Positions 34,977 to 43,669 of a stretch of DNA of 64,000 nt are shown here, piece after piece. Made by a program: the position numbers and the translations under genes. Under the pieces are notes generated by a model. It saw only the letters and a list, made by a program, of their open reading frames with translations, searched no databases and was not told where the DNA came from. Source of the DNA: JAENVT01 sp963720775. Its GTDB lineage: Bacteria; Actinomycetota; Acidimicrobiia; Acidimicrobiales; Ilumatobacteraceae. The stretch is from assembly GCA_963720775.1 (NCBI GenBank), contig CAVRGR010000002.1, positions 186,001 to 250,000 of the forward strand. The letters run 5' to 3'. Position 1 is the first letter of the stretch. Each line of letters opens with the position of its first letter.

Positions 34977-36206
34977 GTGAGTGGCGAACACGCGGCCGAC
35001 GTACCAGATCAGGTGCTGCGATTGGCGCTCGAGTTCGCCGTCGGGATCGCTGCTGCCGGTGTCAAGCTCCGCCCACCGGTGGTCTTCCCGGCGGAGTTGA
35101 AGCGGTTCCTCCGATTCCACAAGTTGCCGCCGGCCGCGCTGGCGCAGGTGCGAGCGGCCGTGGAGGCAGACGACGACTTCAGGTCCCGCTTGGCGTCGGT
35201 CGCCACCACTGAACTGGTCGATCGAGCAGGGATGCTGTGGCTGACGCGCCCAGAGGGCTGGGAGGACGAGGTCGCCGGGCTCGTACCCGAGCAGGCCGTC
35301 GCCGGAGAGACCGCGATGCGCCGTGAAGAGCGCCGCCGCCGAGCCGCGCAAGAGTCAGCTGCTCGCGCTCGGGCCGAACTGCTCAGCCTGAGCGCCGAGT
35401 TGGATCGGGAGCGAGGTGCCAAAGCCGGTTTGTTGGCCGACGTCGACCGGTTGCGTGTCGAGGTCGACGAGCTTCGTCAGCGATTGCGTGAGGCGCAGCG
35501 AGCCGAGCACGCCACAGCCCAGACCCTGGCCAAGACCGAGTTTGATCTGCACGAGGCTCGGCAGGTACCGCAACAGGCAGGCGCGTCTGTCGTGCCGGCG
35601 TTCGACGCCACGACTCTGCGCAAACTGGTCGATGGCGCGCTGTCTGTCTCCACCGAGTCCGTGCGCTTGTTGACCGAGGCCCTGCGTGAGATCGAACGGG
35701 ACGACGACTCGGTCGGGGCCGAGCCAGCAGTGCCGGCACCACGCCGACAGCGCAGCCGGCGCAAAGCGGTGCGCCTTCCGGGAGGGGTGTTGGCCGGGTC
35801 GGTGGAGAGCGCCGAGTTCCTGGTGCGCACCGCCGGCGCCAACACGTTGGTCGACGGCTACAACGTCGCCAAGCTCGGCTGGCCGTCGCTCGATCTCGAT
35901 CAGCAACGGGAACAGATCAGCGTCGCTGCCGAAAACTTGGCCAAGCGTTGGAACCTGGCGATGACGATCGTCTTCGACGGCGCTGCCGTCGAGGGAGCCC
36001 ACACTGCCGCGAGGCGGCGCGTTCGCATCGTCTACTCGCCGGCCGGTGTGTCGGCCGACGACGTGTTGCGCGGTGAGGTCGCTGCCTTGGGCCACGACCA
36101 GCCGGTGGTCGTGGTCACCAACGATCGGGCGATCATCACTGACGTCGTCGCCGCCGGCGCGAACAGTGTGACCTCCGATGCGTTCCTCGCGCTCATCCGC
36201 CGTTGA
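34977..36206 (+). CDS. NYN (PIN-like) ribonuclease domain protein with coiled coil
   Basis: A 409-residue protein. Residues 1-110 form a helical domain, 115-200 an Arg/Ala/Glu-rich coiled coil, and 285-405 a NYN/YacP-like nuclease fold with acidic residues in TLVDGYNVAKLGW, TIVFDGA, SADDVLRGEV and VVTNDRAI. NYN domains cleave RNA. The divergent repair gene and two SOS boxes suggest induction by DNA damage, which would be a notable pairing. GTG start. Confidence 0.8.
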   Translation: MSGEHAADVPDQVLRLALEFAVGIAAAGVKLRPPVVFPAELKRFLRFHKLPPAALAQVRAAVEADDDFRSRLASVATTELVDRAGMLWLTRPEGWEDEVAGLVPEQAVAGETAMRREERRRRAAQESAARARAELLSLSAELDRERGAKAGLLADVDRLRVEVDELRQRLREAQRAEHATAQTLAKTEFDLHEARQVPQQAGASVVPAFDATTLRKLVDGALSVSTESVRLLTEALREIERDDDSVGAEPAVPAPRRQRSRRKAVRLPGGVLAGSVESAEFLVRTAGANTLVDGYNVAKLGWPSLDLDQQREQISVAAENLAKRWNLAMTIVFDGAAVEGAHTAARRRVRIVYSPAGVSADDVLRGEVAALGHDQPVVVVTNDRAIITDVVAAGANSVTSDAFLALIRR

Positions 36207-36211
36207 CCCCT

Positions 36212-36306
36212 GTGGAGTGTTTCGGGGTTGGCTGGGGGCCGTGAAACACTCCACACCGGGTCTGTGGGGTGTTTCGGGTTTGGTCGGGGGCCGTGAAACA
36301 CTCCAC
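36212..36306. terminator. tandem duplicated hairpins between convergent genes
   Basis: Copy 1: GTGGAGTGTTTC (36212-36223) with GAAACACTCCAC (36243-36254). Copy 2: GTGGGGTGTTTC (36264-36275) with GAAACACTCCAC (36295-36306), one G-U pair. Loops are G-rich and similar (GGGGGCC). The unit is repeated with a 52-base period and fills the gap between a plus-strand and a minus-strand stop, so it may act as a bidirectional terminator even without T-runs. Confidence 0.65.
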
Positions 36307-36308
36307 GG

Positions 36309-37181
36309 TCAGCGGTCGGCTACGGCGACTCGGCCGACGCTGAGCGAGCGCGGGTGGCGCACGGTGATCCGCTCGCGCTCGGCGATGGTCAACAGGTCGT
36401 CATCGCTCACCACGGCGAAGCGCTCACCGGTGAGGAGCGCGGCCATCGACTGGGCGGTCCACGAGGATCGGCGCGGTTCGTGAGCAAGAGGATCCTGTCG
36501 CCGGCTGAGAACGGTGACGGCGCGGGCGAACAGGCGACCCGCTGCGGCGGCCACGGATGGCGACTGGTAGTTGACGACGAGGCGACTTCCCCGGGTAGAG
36601 CGACGGCCGACGATGCGCGTCGTTGCCTCGACGGCGGCCGGCGCGAGGTACGGCACGACACCTTCCCAGATCCACGTCGTGGCGATGGTCTCCACGTGCC
36701 CAGCGGTCGTCAACGCGGTGTCGAGGTCGTCCTCACCGAAGTCGACCGGCACGAAGTGCAGGGTGCGAGCGACCGGCTCGAGAGAGCTCGTCCGCAAACG
36801 CTTGTCCTCCTGGGACTTGGGATGGTCGACCTCGAACACGTCGACGGCAGCTAGCTCCGACATGCGCCAGGCCCGCCCGTCGAGCCCGGCTCCGAGGATC
36901 ACGAGCTGCGTTGCCCGTCGTGAGCGAACGGCGTCGTCGATCGCCAGCGTTCGAGGGACGATCACCTCCGCGTTGGCTCTCAGCATCTCGAATTCCATGC
37001 GATCGCCGGCACGCCGCGGTGGCTCGCCGGATCGGGCGCGTTCGACGGGTGCACGTTCCTCGTCGGTGAGCATCCGCATGGCTGTCGGATCGTCGAACCG
37101 CCCGGGAGCAAGGTGTCCCTGGGCGACAGCCCGACCTTGGCACACGAGTACGGCAGTGCGGCTGGCGTGTCCGGTGTTCAT
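36309..37181 (-). CDS. SAM-dependent methyltransferase (TIGR00027/LCM type)
   Basis: A 290-residue methyltransferase. SRTAVLVCQGRAVAQGHLAPGRF (7-29) is the typical start; QLVILGAGLDGRAWRM (92-107) is the SAM loop; VFEVDHPKSQEDKR (114-127) carries the acidic ribose contact; WIWEGVVPYL is a further signature. Such proteins resemble leucine carboxyl methyltransferases and are numerous in actinobacteria. The substrate is unknown. Confidence 0.85.
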   Translation of the reverse strand: MNTGHASRTAVLVCQGRAVAQGHLAPGRFDDPTAMRMLTDEERAPVERARSGEPPRRAGDRMEFEMLRANAEVIVPRTLAIDDAVRSRRATQLVILGAGLDGRAWRMSELAAVDVFEVDHPKSQEDKRLRTSSLEPVARTLHFVPVDFGEDDLDTALTTAGHVETIATTWIWEGVVPYLAPAAVEATTRIVGRRSTRGSRLVVNYQSPSVAAAAGRLFARAVTVLSRRQDPLAHEPRRSSWTAQSMAALLTGERFAVVSDDDLLTIAERERITVRHPRSLSVGRVAVADR

Positions 37182-37300
37182 CCACTCCAGTAGAGCAGGG
37201 CGATCGCCGAACTGTGGCGCGCCGCGGCGCCGCGTAACACCCCTTTGCGATGATCGCCGTGGGTGGAGCCCGAGCAGATCCCAACGAACGAGGAAGCCTC

Positions 37301-37525
37301 ATGGCCAGGAACACGACATCACTGATCATCTCTTGCGACACGTGCTGCATGCGCGGCACGGCGACCTGCGCCGACTGCGTCGTCACCCATGTGCTGTCGC
37401 CGGCATCCCGCGAGACCATTGGTTTCGACGACGAGGAAGTGCGGGTTGTGCGTTTGCTCGTTCGTGCGGGATTGATGCCTACGCTGCGACACAGTGAGAC
37501 CGACTCTGCCAACGCCTTCTCCTGA
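37301..37525 (+). CDS. small Cys-rich conserved protein
   Basis: A 74-residue protein with CDTCCMRGTATCADCVVTHV (10-29), five cysteines that could bind zinc, and an acidic C-terminal helix. GAGGAAG lies 9 bases before the ATG. I believe short proteins of this kind recur beside queG in related genomes, but no function is known. It overlaps queG by 32 bases. Confidence 0.65.
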   Translation: MARNTTSLIISCDTCCMRGTATCADCVVTHVLSPASRETIGFDDEEVRVVRLLVRAGLMPTLRHSETDSANAFS

Positions 37526-38606
37526 TGGCGCCTATGTGCGGGAACTGGCCGAACTTGCCGAGGCCCACGGCGTTTCCCACGTCGGCGTCTGCGATGCAGG
37601 GGTGCTCGAGCGAGCCCGAGCCGAGTTGCTTCGCCGGATGGAAGCCGGACTGCACGATGGGTTGCCGTTCACGTACAAGAACCCCGTTCGATCCACCGAT
37701 CCGGGCCGCGCAGTCGTGGGCGCCCGGTCGGTGCTGGTCGGTGCTCGCTCCTACTTCATCGATCAACCTGCTGCACCCGAAGGGCCACAGGGCCGTGTAG
37801 CGCGGTACGCATGGTCGGATCACTACGTGCCCTTGCGCGAAGGTCTGCGAGCAGTCGCTCGCCGCTTGAGGCGCGACGGGTGGAAGGCAGTGGCGTTCGC
37901 CGACGACAACTCGATCGTCGATCGCGAGGTCGCGTTCAACGCCGGCATCGGTTGGTTCGGCAAGAACGCCAACATCTTGCTGCCCGGTGCCGGAAGCTGG
38001 TTCGTGTTGGGTTGTGTCATCACCACGGCGCCCCTGCCTCCGAGCGCGGCGCCGGCCGCCGACGGTTGCGGCTCGTGTCGTCGGTGTCTCGATGCCTGTC
38101 CGACCGGCGCCATCATTGCTCCTGGTGTGATCGACGCGGGGCGCTGCTTGGCCTGGATCATCCAGAAGCCGGGAGTGATGGACCGACGGTGGCGTGTCGC
38201 CATCGGAGATCGCATCTACGGCTGCGACGACTGCCAGACCGTGTGCCCTCCCACCGTTCGGTTCGCGTCCACTCACCGCGCGCCGCAGGTCGAGATCGAG
38301 CCGTGGGTGTCGCTCATCGATCTCCTCGGCGCGACCGACGACGAGATCATCCGACGGTGGGGCCGTTGGTACATCAGCGATCGCGATCCACGGTGGGTGC
38401 GTCGCAACGCACTGGTGGCGTTGGGCAACGTCGGACGCGCCGACAACTTCGATGTGCGCCGCTGCCTCGCCCAGTACCTGGCAGCCGACGACGCGATGTT
38501 GCGCGGGCATGCAGTGTGGGCAGCACGCCGACTCGGCCTCGATTCGTTGCTGCCGAAGCACGACCCCGATCCACAGGTGGCCGAAGAGCTGGTGGCTGCG
38601 CTGTGA
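37494..38606 (+). CDS. queG: epoxyqueuosine reductase
   Basis: Cobalamin-dependent iron-sulfur enzyme that makes queuosine in tRNA from epoxyqueuosine. 370 residues. Cluster motifs are CGSCRRCLDACPTG (about 186-199) and CDDCQTVCPP (about 243-252); the active-site region has DNSIVDREVAFNAGIGWFGKN; a HEAT-like repeat follows (VRRNALVALGNVG). GTG start at 37494. It overlaps the glycosyltransferase start by 4 bases. Confidence 0.92.
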   Translation: MRPTLPTPSPDGAYVRELAELAEAHGVSHVGVCDAGVLERARAELLRRMEAGLHDGLPFTYKNPVRSTDPGRAVVGARSVLVGARSYFIDQPAAPEGPQGRVARYAWSDHYVPLREGLRAVARRLRRDGWKAVAFADDNSIVDREVAFNAGIGWFGKNANILLPGAGSWFVLGCVITTAPLPPSAAPAADGCGSCRRCLDACPTGAIIAPGVIDAGRCLAWIIQKPGVMDRRWRVAIGDRIYGCDDCQTVCPPTVRFASTHRAPQVEIEPWVSLIDLLGATDDEIIRRWGRWYISDRDPRWVRRNALVALGNVGRADNFDVRRCLAQYLAADDAMLRGHAVWAARRLGLDSLLPKHDPDPQVAEELVAAL

Positions 38607-39722
38607 AGCACCTGCTGGTCACGAACGACTTCCCTCCGAAGATCGGCGGCATCCAGTCGTTGCTGTGGGAGTGGTGGCGACGGCTGCCTGCCGACTCGTT
38701 CGCCGTGTTGACGAGTCCATATCAGGGAGCCGAGGCGTTCGATGCCGAGCAGCCGTTCCACATCGAGCGAACCCGCGAGCCGGTGCTGCTCCCGCACCCG
38801 TGGATGGTGTCGCGCATCAACGAGATGGCCGACCGCGTCGCCGCCCAACTGATCGTGCTCGATCCCGCCATTCCACTTGGTCTCGTGGGCCCGTCGCTTC
38901 GTCTGCCGTACGACGTCGTGTTGCACGGCGCCGAGGTCACTGTGCCAGGCCGATTGCCCGGCACGAAGCAGTCGCTCGCGTACGTGTTGCGCGGCGCACG
39001 CCACATCGTCGCGGCCGGCAACTACCCGGCACGTGAAGCCGAGCGTGCCGCAGGTCGCAGCCTGCCGATCACCGTCGTGCCGCCGGGTGTCGACACCGGC
39101 CGCTTCCGGCCGCTGACCCAGGATGAACGGGAAGTTGCACGAGCCCGGTTCGGGCTTCCGCTCGACGCCGAACTAGTCGTCAGCATCAGCAGGCTCGTGC
39201 CCCGGAAGGGTTTCGACACAGCCATCCGGGCCGCGGCCCGACTGCGATCGTCGCGCCCCAAATTGCTTCTGGCGATATCCGGCGGCGGCCGCGACGAGGA
39301 GCGGCTACGAAGACTGGCGAAGGATCTCGATGCTCCGGTGCGATTCCTCGGCCGGGTCGACAACTCGGATCTGCCCCTCCTGTACGGCTGCGCCGACGTG
39401 TACACGATGCTGTGCCGCAACCGATGGGCCGGCCTCGAACAGGAAGGCTTCGGGATCGTCTTTCTCGAGGCCGCGGCGTGCGGAGTTCCTCAGGTTGCCG
39501 GCGACTCGGGTGGGGCGGAAGACGCGGTGGTCGATGGTGAAACCGGATTGATGGTGAGGCACACCGACGACGCGCGAAGCGGCCACGGCAATCGGGCGAT
39601 TGCTCGACGATCCCGAGTTGCGACTCGCCATGGGTCGCGCCGGTCGGGCGCGAGCTGTCGACGAGTTCTCGTATGACGGCCTCGCCAAGCGACTGGGAGC
39701 CTCGTTCGAGGCCCTGCCATGA
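38603..39722 (+). pseudogene. pimB: PimB-like GT4 mannosyltransferase with a C-terminal frameshift
   Basis: A GT-B glycosyltransferase resembling PimB', which adds the second mannose to phosphatidylinositol monomannoside. NDFPPKIGGIQSLLWEW, then HGAEVTVPGRLPG, PPGVDTGRFRP, SRLVPRKGFDTAI and the donor-site EQEGFGIVFLEAAACGVP are intact. After DGETGLMVRHTDDA the frame is lost; the expected end, with LLDDPELRLAMGRAGRARA and a stop at 39720-39722, continues in another frame. A single-base indel between about 39560 and 39590 explains it. PimB' is normally important in mycolate-type actinobacteria, so a sequencing error is quite possible. It starts at a GTG overlapping the queG stop. Confidence 0.8.
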
Positions 39723-39732
39723 TCGCGCGCCG

Positions 39733-40233
39733 ATGACCAGCCATCACGAAACCCGGCCCGGCGCACGCGTCATCGCCGTCGATCTCGTCGGCACCGGACT
39801 GTTCCTCGCCGCGTTGGCTGTCGCCATCCCATTGCGAGCTCATCGCTTCGCACAGTTCCTCATCGGCGGAATCTCGATGCTGCTCTTTGCGATCGGGGTG
39901 GCGACGACGTTGTGGGCATACACGCGCGCCCTCGATCGATCTCGAGTCGAAGAGGTCGGCGTGGCCAACCTCTATCTCCTCACCGGCGAGACCGCGCCGA
40001 AAGACATCAAACGGACGATGTCGTCGGCGCTCGCCGTTCAGATCGTCGCGGCCATCGCCGGTGCGTGGATCGGTGTCGTCGGTCTCGACGAGGGCGACCT
40101 CAATGCACTCGCGTTCGGAGTTCTCGTTCCGATGTTCGGTATCGGGATGAACGGAATCTGGGCCGCACGGCACGGCTCGTACGGACCACGGTTGGGCACA
40201 GCGGTGTCATCGAGAGATCACGAGATCGACTAG
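39733..40233 (+). CDS. hypothetical membrane protein
   Basis: A 166-residue protein with four hydrophobic segments (about 12-29, 39-58, 95-113, 122-138) and a conserved-looking EVGVANLYLLTGETAPKDIKR loop. It follows the glycosyltransferase by 10 bases and has the gene context of small membrane proteins near phosphatidylinositol mannoside genes. ATG 39733 is chosen; function unknown. Confidence 0.7.
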   Translation: MTSHHETRPGARVIAVDLVGTGLFLAALAVAIPLRAHRFAQFLIGGISMLLFAIGVATTLWAYTRALDRSRVEEVGVANLYLLTGETAPKDIKRTMSSALAVQIVAAIAGAWIGVVGLDEGDLNALAFGVLVPMFGIGMNGIWAARHGSYGPRLGTAVSSRDHEID

Positions 40234-40242
40234 AACAGCACC

Positions 40243-40677
40243 ATGGCTGAAACGGCGTCACAGACCACGACGATTGCTGCTCCACCAGATCGCGTGTGGG
40301 AGATCGCCACCGACCTCGAGCACTATCCCGAGTGGGCCAGAGACGTGAAGGACGTCGTGGTGCGAGTTCGCGACGACCAAGGTCGGCCCCTCGAGGTCGA
40401 GTTCAGGGCGTCGGCCCTGGGCCGCAGCACGCACTACACGCTGAGCTACGACTACAGCGCCGCGCCGACGGTGCTCGCCTGGAGCATGTTGCGCGGCGAC
40501 ATCATGCGCACCATCGATGGTGCGTATCACTTCAGCCCGACATCCGATGGTGGCACTGAAGTTCGCTACGACCTGGTCATCGATCTCGTGGTACCGCTGC
40601 CCGGATTTGTGAAGCGCCGCGCCGAGGTGCGGATCCTCAACACCGTCCGCGAGCTCAAGATCCGCGCCGAATCGTGA
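40243..40677 (+). CDS. SRPBCC family protein (polyketide cyclase-like)
   Basis: A 144-residue START-like fold protein: TTTIAAPPDRVWEIATDLEHYPEWARDVK is the usual N-terminal strand-helix, followed by a beta sheet and a C-terminal helix EVRILNTVRELKIR. These proteins bind hydrophobic ligands. A TAGAAC hexamer and short leader precede the ATG. It overlaps the ROK kinase by 4 bases. Confidence 0.85.
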   Translation: MAETASQTTTIAAPPDRVWEIATDLEHYPEWARDVKDVVVRVRDDQGRPLEVEFRASALGRSTHYTLSYDYSAAPTVLAWSMLRGDIMRTIDGAYHFSPTSDGGTEVRYDLVIDLVVPLPGFVKRRAEVRILNTVRELKIRAES

Positions 40678-41603
40678 CTTCGCGCCGGCTCGGCATCGAC
40701 GTCGGGGGCACGAAGTGTCTCGGTGTGGTGCTCGACCACGGCGGCATTGTTGTCGAAGAACAACGGCGGCCGACGCCGCCCGGTCCTGAGGCGTTCGTCG
40801 ACACACTCGCCGAGCTCGCTGGTGCGCTGGGAGTCACTGACTCGTTGGGCATCGGTGTGCCCGGCATGGTGACGCGATCGGGTGTGATCAAGGCGTCACC
40901 GAACTTGATCGACATCACCGACTTCGAGGTCGGACGGATGTTGTCCGAACGCCTTGGGTTCCTCGTGGAGGTCGGTAACGATGCCACGTGTGCCGCGGCG
41001 GCCGAATGGCAAGTGGGTGCGGCTCGCGGAGCCACCGACATGGTGATGGTCACGCTCGGTACGGGCATTGGCGGCGGGGTGGTGGCCGGCGGCCAGCTCA
41101 TTCGCGGGGCCAACGGCTTCACGGGAGAGATCGGTCACATGGTGGTCGACCCGGTCGGATTGCCATGCCCGTGCGGCCGTCGCGGGTGCTGGGAACGCTA
41201 CGCATCCGGCTCCGGCCTCGCCCAGATAGCGCGCCAAGCCGCGATCGGCAAACGTCTACGTCGCGTCGTGCAACTTGCCGGAGGCGACCCGGAGAACGTT
41301 CGCGGCGAGAACGTGCAAGCAGCGGCACGCGAAGGTGATGCCGACGCGCTCGACGTCATCGATCTGTTCGGCAGGTGGGTAGCGCTGGGTCTGGTGAACC
41401 TCACCAACGTGCTCGATCCGCAGATGTTCGTGCTCGGCGGCGGTCTGGCCGCTTCGGGTGATCTGTACATCGGCCCGATCCAGAAGTGGTTCACGGAACT
41501 TCTGTACGCACCCGATCTCCGACCACACCCTCAGCTGGTCTTCGCTTCCCTCGGCGAACACGCCGGGGCAGTCGGTGCTGCGCTCATGACCGAATTGCGT
41601 TGA
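40674..41603 (+). CDS. glk: ROK family sugar kinase (glucokinase)
   Basis: A 309-residue ROK kinase that phosphorylates glucose or a related sugar. GIDVGGTKCLGVVLD (7-21) is the ATP motif; GNDATCAAAAEW (102-113) carries the catalytic aspartate; the zinc-binding PCPCGRRGCWERYASG (162-177) has the CxCGxxGCxE pattern; GGGLAASG lies near 258. Glucokinase is the most likely activity. Its end overlaps the run-out of the broken lacI gene on the other strand. Confidence 0.9.
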   Translation: MTSRRLGIDVGGTKCLGVVLDHGGIVVEEQRRPTPPGPEAFVDTLAELAGALGVTDSLGIGVPGMVTRSGVIKASPNLIDITDFEVGRMLSERLGFLVEVGNDATCAAAAEWQVGAARGATDMVMVTLGTGIGGGVVAGGQLIRGANGFTGEIGHMVVDPVGLPCPCGRRGCWERYASGSGLAQIARQAAIGKRLRRVVQLAGGDPENVRGENVQAAAREGDADALDVIDLFGRWVALGLVNLTNVLDPQMFVLGGGLAASGDLYIGPIQKWFTELLYAPDLRPHPQLVFASLGEHAGAVGAALMTELR

Positions 41604-42642
41604 AGAGGAGGCCGTGACGATCCTGGCGACGGTGCTCGAGCAGTTGTGCGGCGAACCACGAGGCTCGGCGACATCAGCACATCCGTCAGCCCGCCGCGGT
41701 CGTTGATCGCGTCGATCAGCATCGTCGCCGCGACCACGCCCATCTCGCGGACGCGGTTGATGGATCGTGGTGAGCCCGATGTGGTTCAACGCAGCGAGCG
41801 AGGTGTTGTCGAAGCCGACCACCGAGACCTCGTCAGGGATTACCAGACCGGCCCGCTCGATCACGTCGATGGCCCCTACGGCAGAGAGGTCGTTGGCGGT
41901 GAAGATCGCGGTCGGACGGTCGGCACCATGGAACAAGCGCTCCGCGCCGCGGGCCCCGGCTTCCTCGGTGAAATCACCAGCGACCACGTGAGCCTCGTCG
42001 GTCAAACCGAGTACGCGCATCGTCTGCAGATAGCCGCTGCGGCGCGGCGCGGCGCCGGCACCCTTTCCACCGTCGATGTGAGCGATGCGTCGATGACCGA
42101 GCTCATGCAAATGCTCGACCGCAAGGCACGCCCCATAGGCATCGTCGGTGGTCACGGATCCGAGGACGGTCTTCGGCAAGGCTCGACCGACCGACACGAC
42201 GGCGACTTCGCGGCCGACGATGTCGAGCCGGGTCGCCGGCAACCGACAGCCGGCGACGATGATGCCATCGACGCGCGAAGCAAGGAAGGTGTCGAGCACC
42301 GCGAGATTCGAGACGGGCGTTGCGCCGCCCACTGGCCAGGATCAGTTGATAGCCGTGCCGATCGGCGGCGTCGTGGATGCCGTCGGTCACCTCGGCGAAC
42401 CACGGATTGTGAAGGTCGTTCAACAGCACGCCGATCGTGAGCGTCTTGCGTGATGCGAGGTTCCTGGCCATGAGGTTGGGCCGGTAGCCGAGCTTGGTGG
42501 CGGCATCGCTGACTCGCCGGCGCGACTCGGCGCTGACTCGCGGTGAATCGCGCATGACCAACGAAACCAACGCACGCGACACGCCGGCCACCTGTGCGAC
42601 ATCCTCCAACGTCGGTGCGCTGCTCCGCCGTCCGTTCGACAT
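41531..42642 (-). pseudogene. LacI-family regulator with two frameshifts
   Basis: Minus-strand pieces in successive frames form one LacI/GalR repressor. Piece 1, from ATG 42642, has the helix-turn-helix TLEDVAQVAGVSRALVSLVM and hinge YRPNLMARNLASRKT, then VLLNDLHNPWFAEVTDGIHD. Piece 2 begins near 42320 (NLAVLDTFLASRVDGIIVAG) and includes FTANDLSAVGAIDVIERAG and VGFDNTSLAALN. Piece 3 begins near 41760 (MGVVAATMLIDAINDRGG, then SLVVRRTT). Single-base shifts near 42320 and 41760 separate them. The natural end is probably near 41640; the last frame runs to 41531. It is divergent from the inositol genes and next to a palindromic operator, so it was the inositol repressor. Confidence 0.8.
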
Positions 42643-42662
42643 CGCGGCCAAGTTACTGCACT

Positions 42663-42701
42663 TGACACGGTGGCTGGGCCGTCTACAGTTAGAGCGCTCT
42701 A
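42663..42701 (+). promoter_or_regulatory. inositol operon promoter with LacI-type operator
   Basis: TTGACA (42663-42668) and TACAGT (42684-42689, 15-base spacer) form a candidate promoter. The perfect palindrome TAGAGCGCTCTA (42690-42701) sits immediately downstream, at the expected transcription start, 22 bases before the iolE ATG. This is the classical place for repression. The same 12-mer recurs inside iolB. Confidence 0.72.
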
Positions 42702-42723
42702 CCGGAGATGACGAGGGGAAAAG

Positions 42724-43599
42724 ATGATCGACCGCATCGCCGCGGCGCCGATTTCGTGGGGGATCTGTGAGGTTCCGGGTTGGGGCCTGCAGATGGCGCC
42801 GAGCCGCGTGCTGGGTGAGATGGCTGCGTTGGGGATCTCGCAAACCGAGCTCGGCGCTCTCGGCTGGTTACCCGACGATGTCGATGAGTTGCACGCCTTG
42901 CTCGACCAGTTCGACATCAGCGTTCTCGGTGGCTTCGTTCCGTTGGTGCTTCACCACGGCACTTCTCACCCCGGCTCGGTCGAGGCCGCGCACGCCGCGG
43001 CGAGCACACTGGCCGGCGCCGGTGGGCGGTACTTCGTCGCCGCGGTCATCGCCAGCATGGAGTCGTGGGATCGCCCGACGTTGTCGTCGGCAGAATGGTC
43101 GGCGTTGTTCGAGGGGTTGGCCGAGACCGAGAAGATTGCTGCTGAATACGGCCTCACCCAGGTCGTGCATCCTCACGTCAACACGCTGATCGAGACCGCC
43201 GACGAGTTCGAGCGGTTCCTCGCCAACAGTGCTTCATCGTTCTGTCTCGACACCGGTCATCTCTTCATCGGCGACGCGGATCCCGTTGCGATCGCCGAGC
43301 AGCAGGGCGAACGTGTCGGCCTCGTTCACGTCAAGGATGTCGACCGCTCGATCGCACAGCGATTCCGGGCAGGCGAGTTCGATTGGATGGGGGCCATACA
43401 GCACGGCCTGTTCCCCTCCGCGGGTGCAGGCGACGCACCGATCGCTGATACGGTGCGAATTCTGGAGCGTTCCGGCTACGCAGGATGGTACGTATTGGAA
43501 CAAGATGTCGCCTTGACCGACGGTGAACCACCGCTCGGTGAGGGCCCGGTGCACGGTGTTCGCAAGAGCATCGAGTACCTCAGGTCGCTGGCTGGGTAA
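42724..43599 (+). CDS. iolE: inosose dehydratase
   Basis: TIM-barrel enzyme of 291 residues that dehydrates scyllo-inosose to the trione in myo-inositol breakdown. APISWGICEVPGWG (7-20) is the IolE start; HPHVNTLIETADE, FCLDTGHLFIG and VHVKDVDR carry the metal-binding histidines and acids; WYVLEQDVAL closes the barrel. Length is as in the family. GACGAGGGG precedes the ATG. First gene after the operator. Confidence 0.9.
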   Translation: MIDRIAAAPISWGICEVPGWGLQMAPSRVLGEMAALGISQTELGALGWLPDDVDELHALLDQFDISVLGGFVPLVLHHGTSHPGSVEAAHAAASTLAGAGGRYFVAAVIASMESWDRPTLSSAEWSALFEGLAETEKIAAEYGLTQVVHPHVNTLIETADEFERFLANSASSFCLDTGHLFIGDADPVAIAEQQGERVGLVHVKDVDRSIAQRFRAGEFDWMGAIQHGLFPSAGAGDAPIADTVRILERSGYAGWYVLEQDVALTDGEPPLGEGPVHGVRKSIEYLRSLAG

Positions 43600-43669
43600 C
43601 TCCGGTCAGTGGAAAACAGCCGGCTTCGTCGGCGCACTATCAACACTCCTAGAGGGGGAAAGAGCACAC

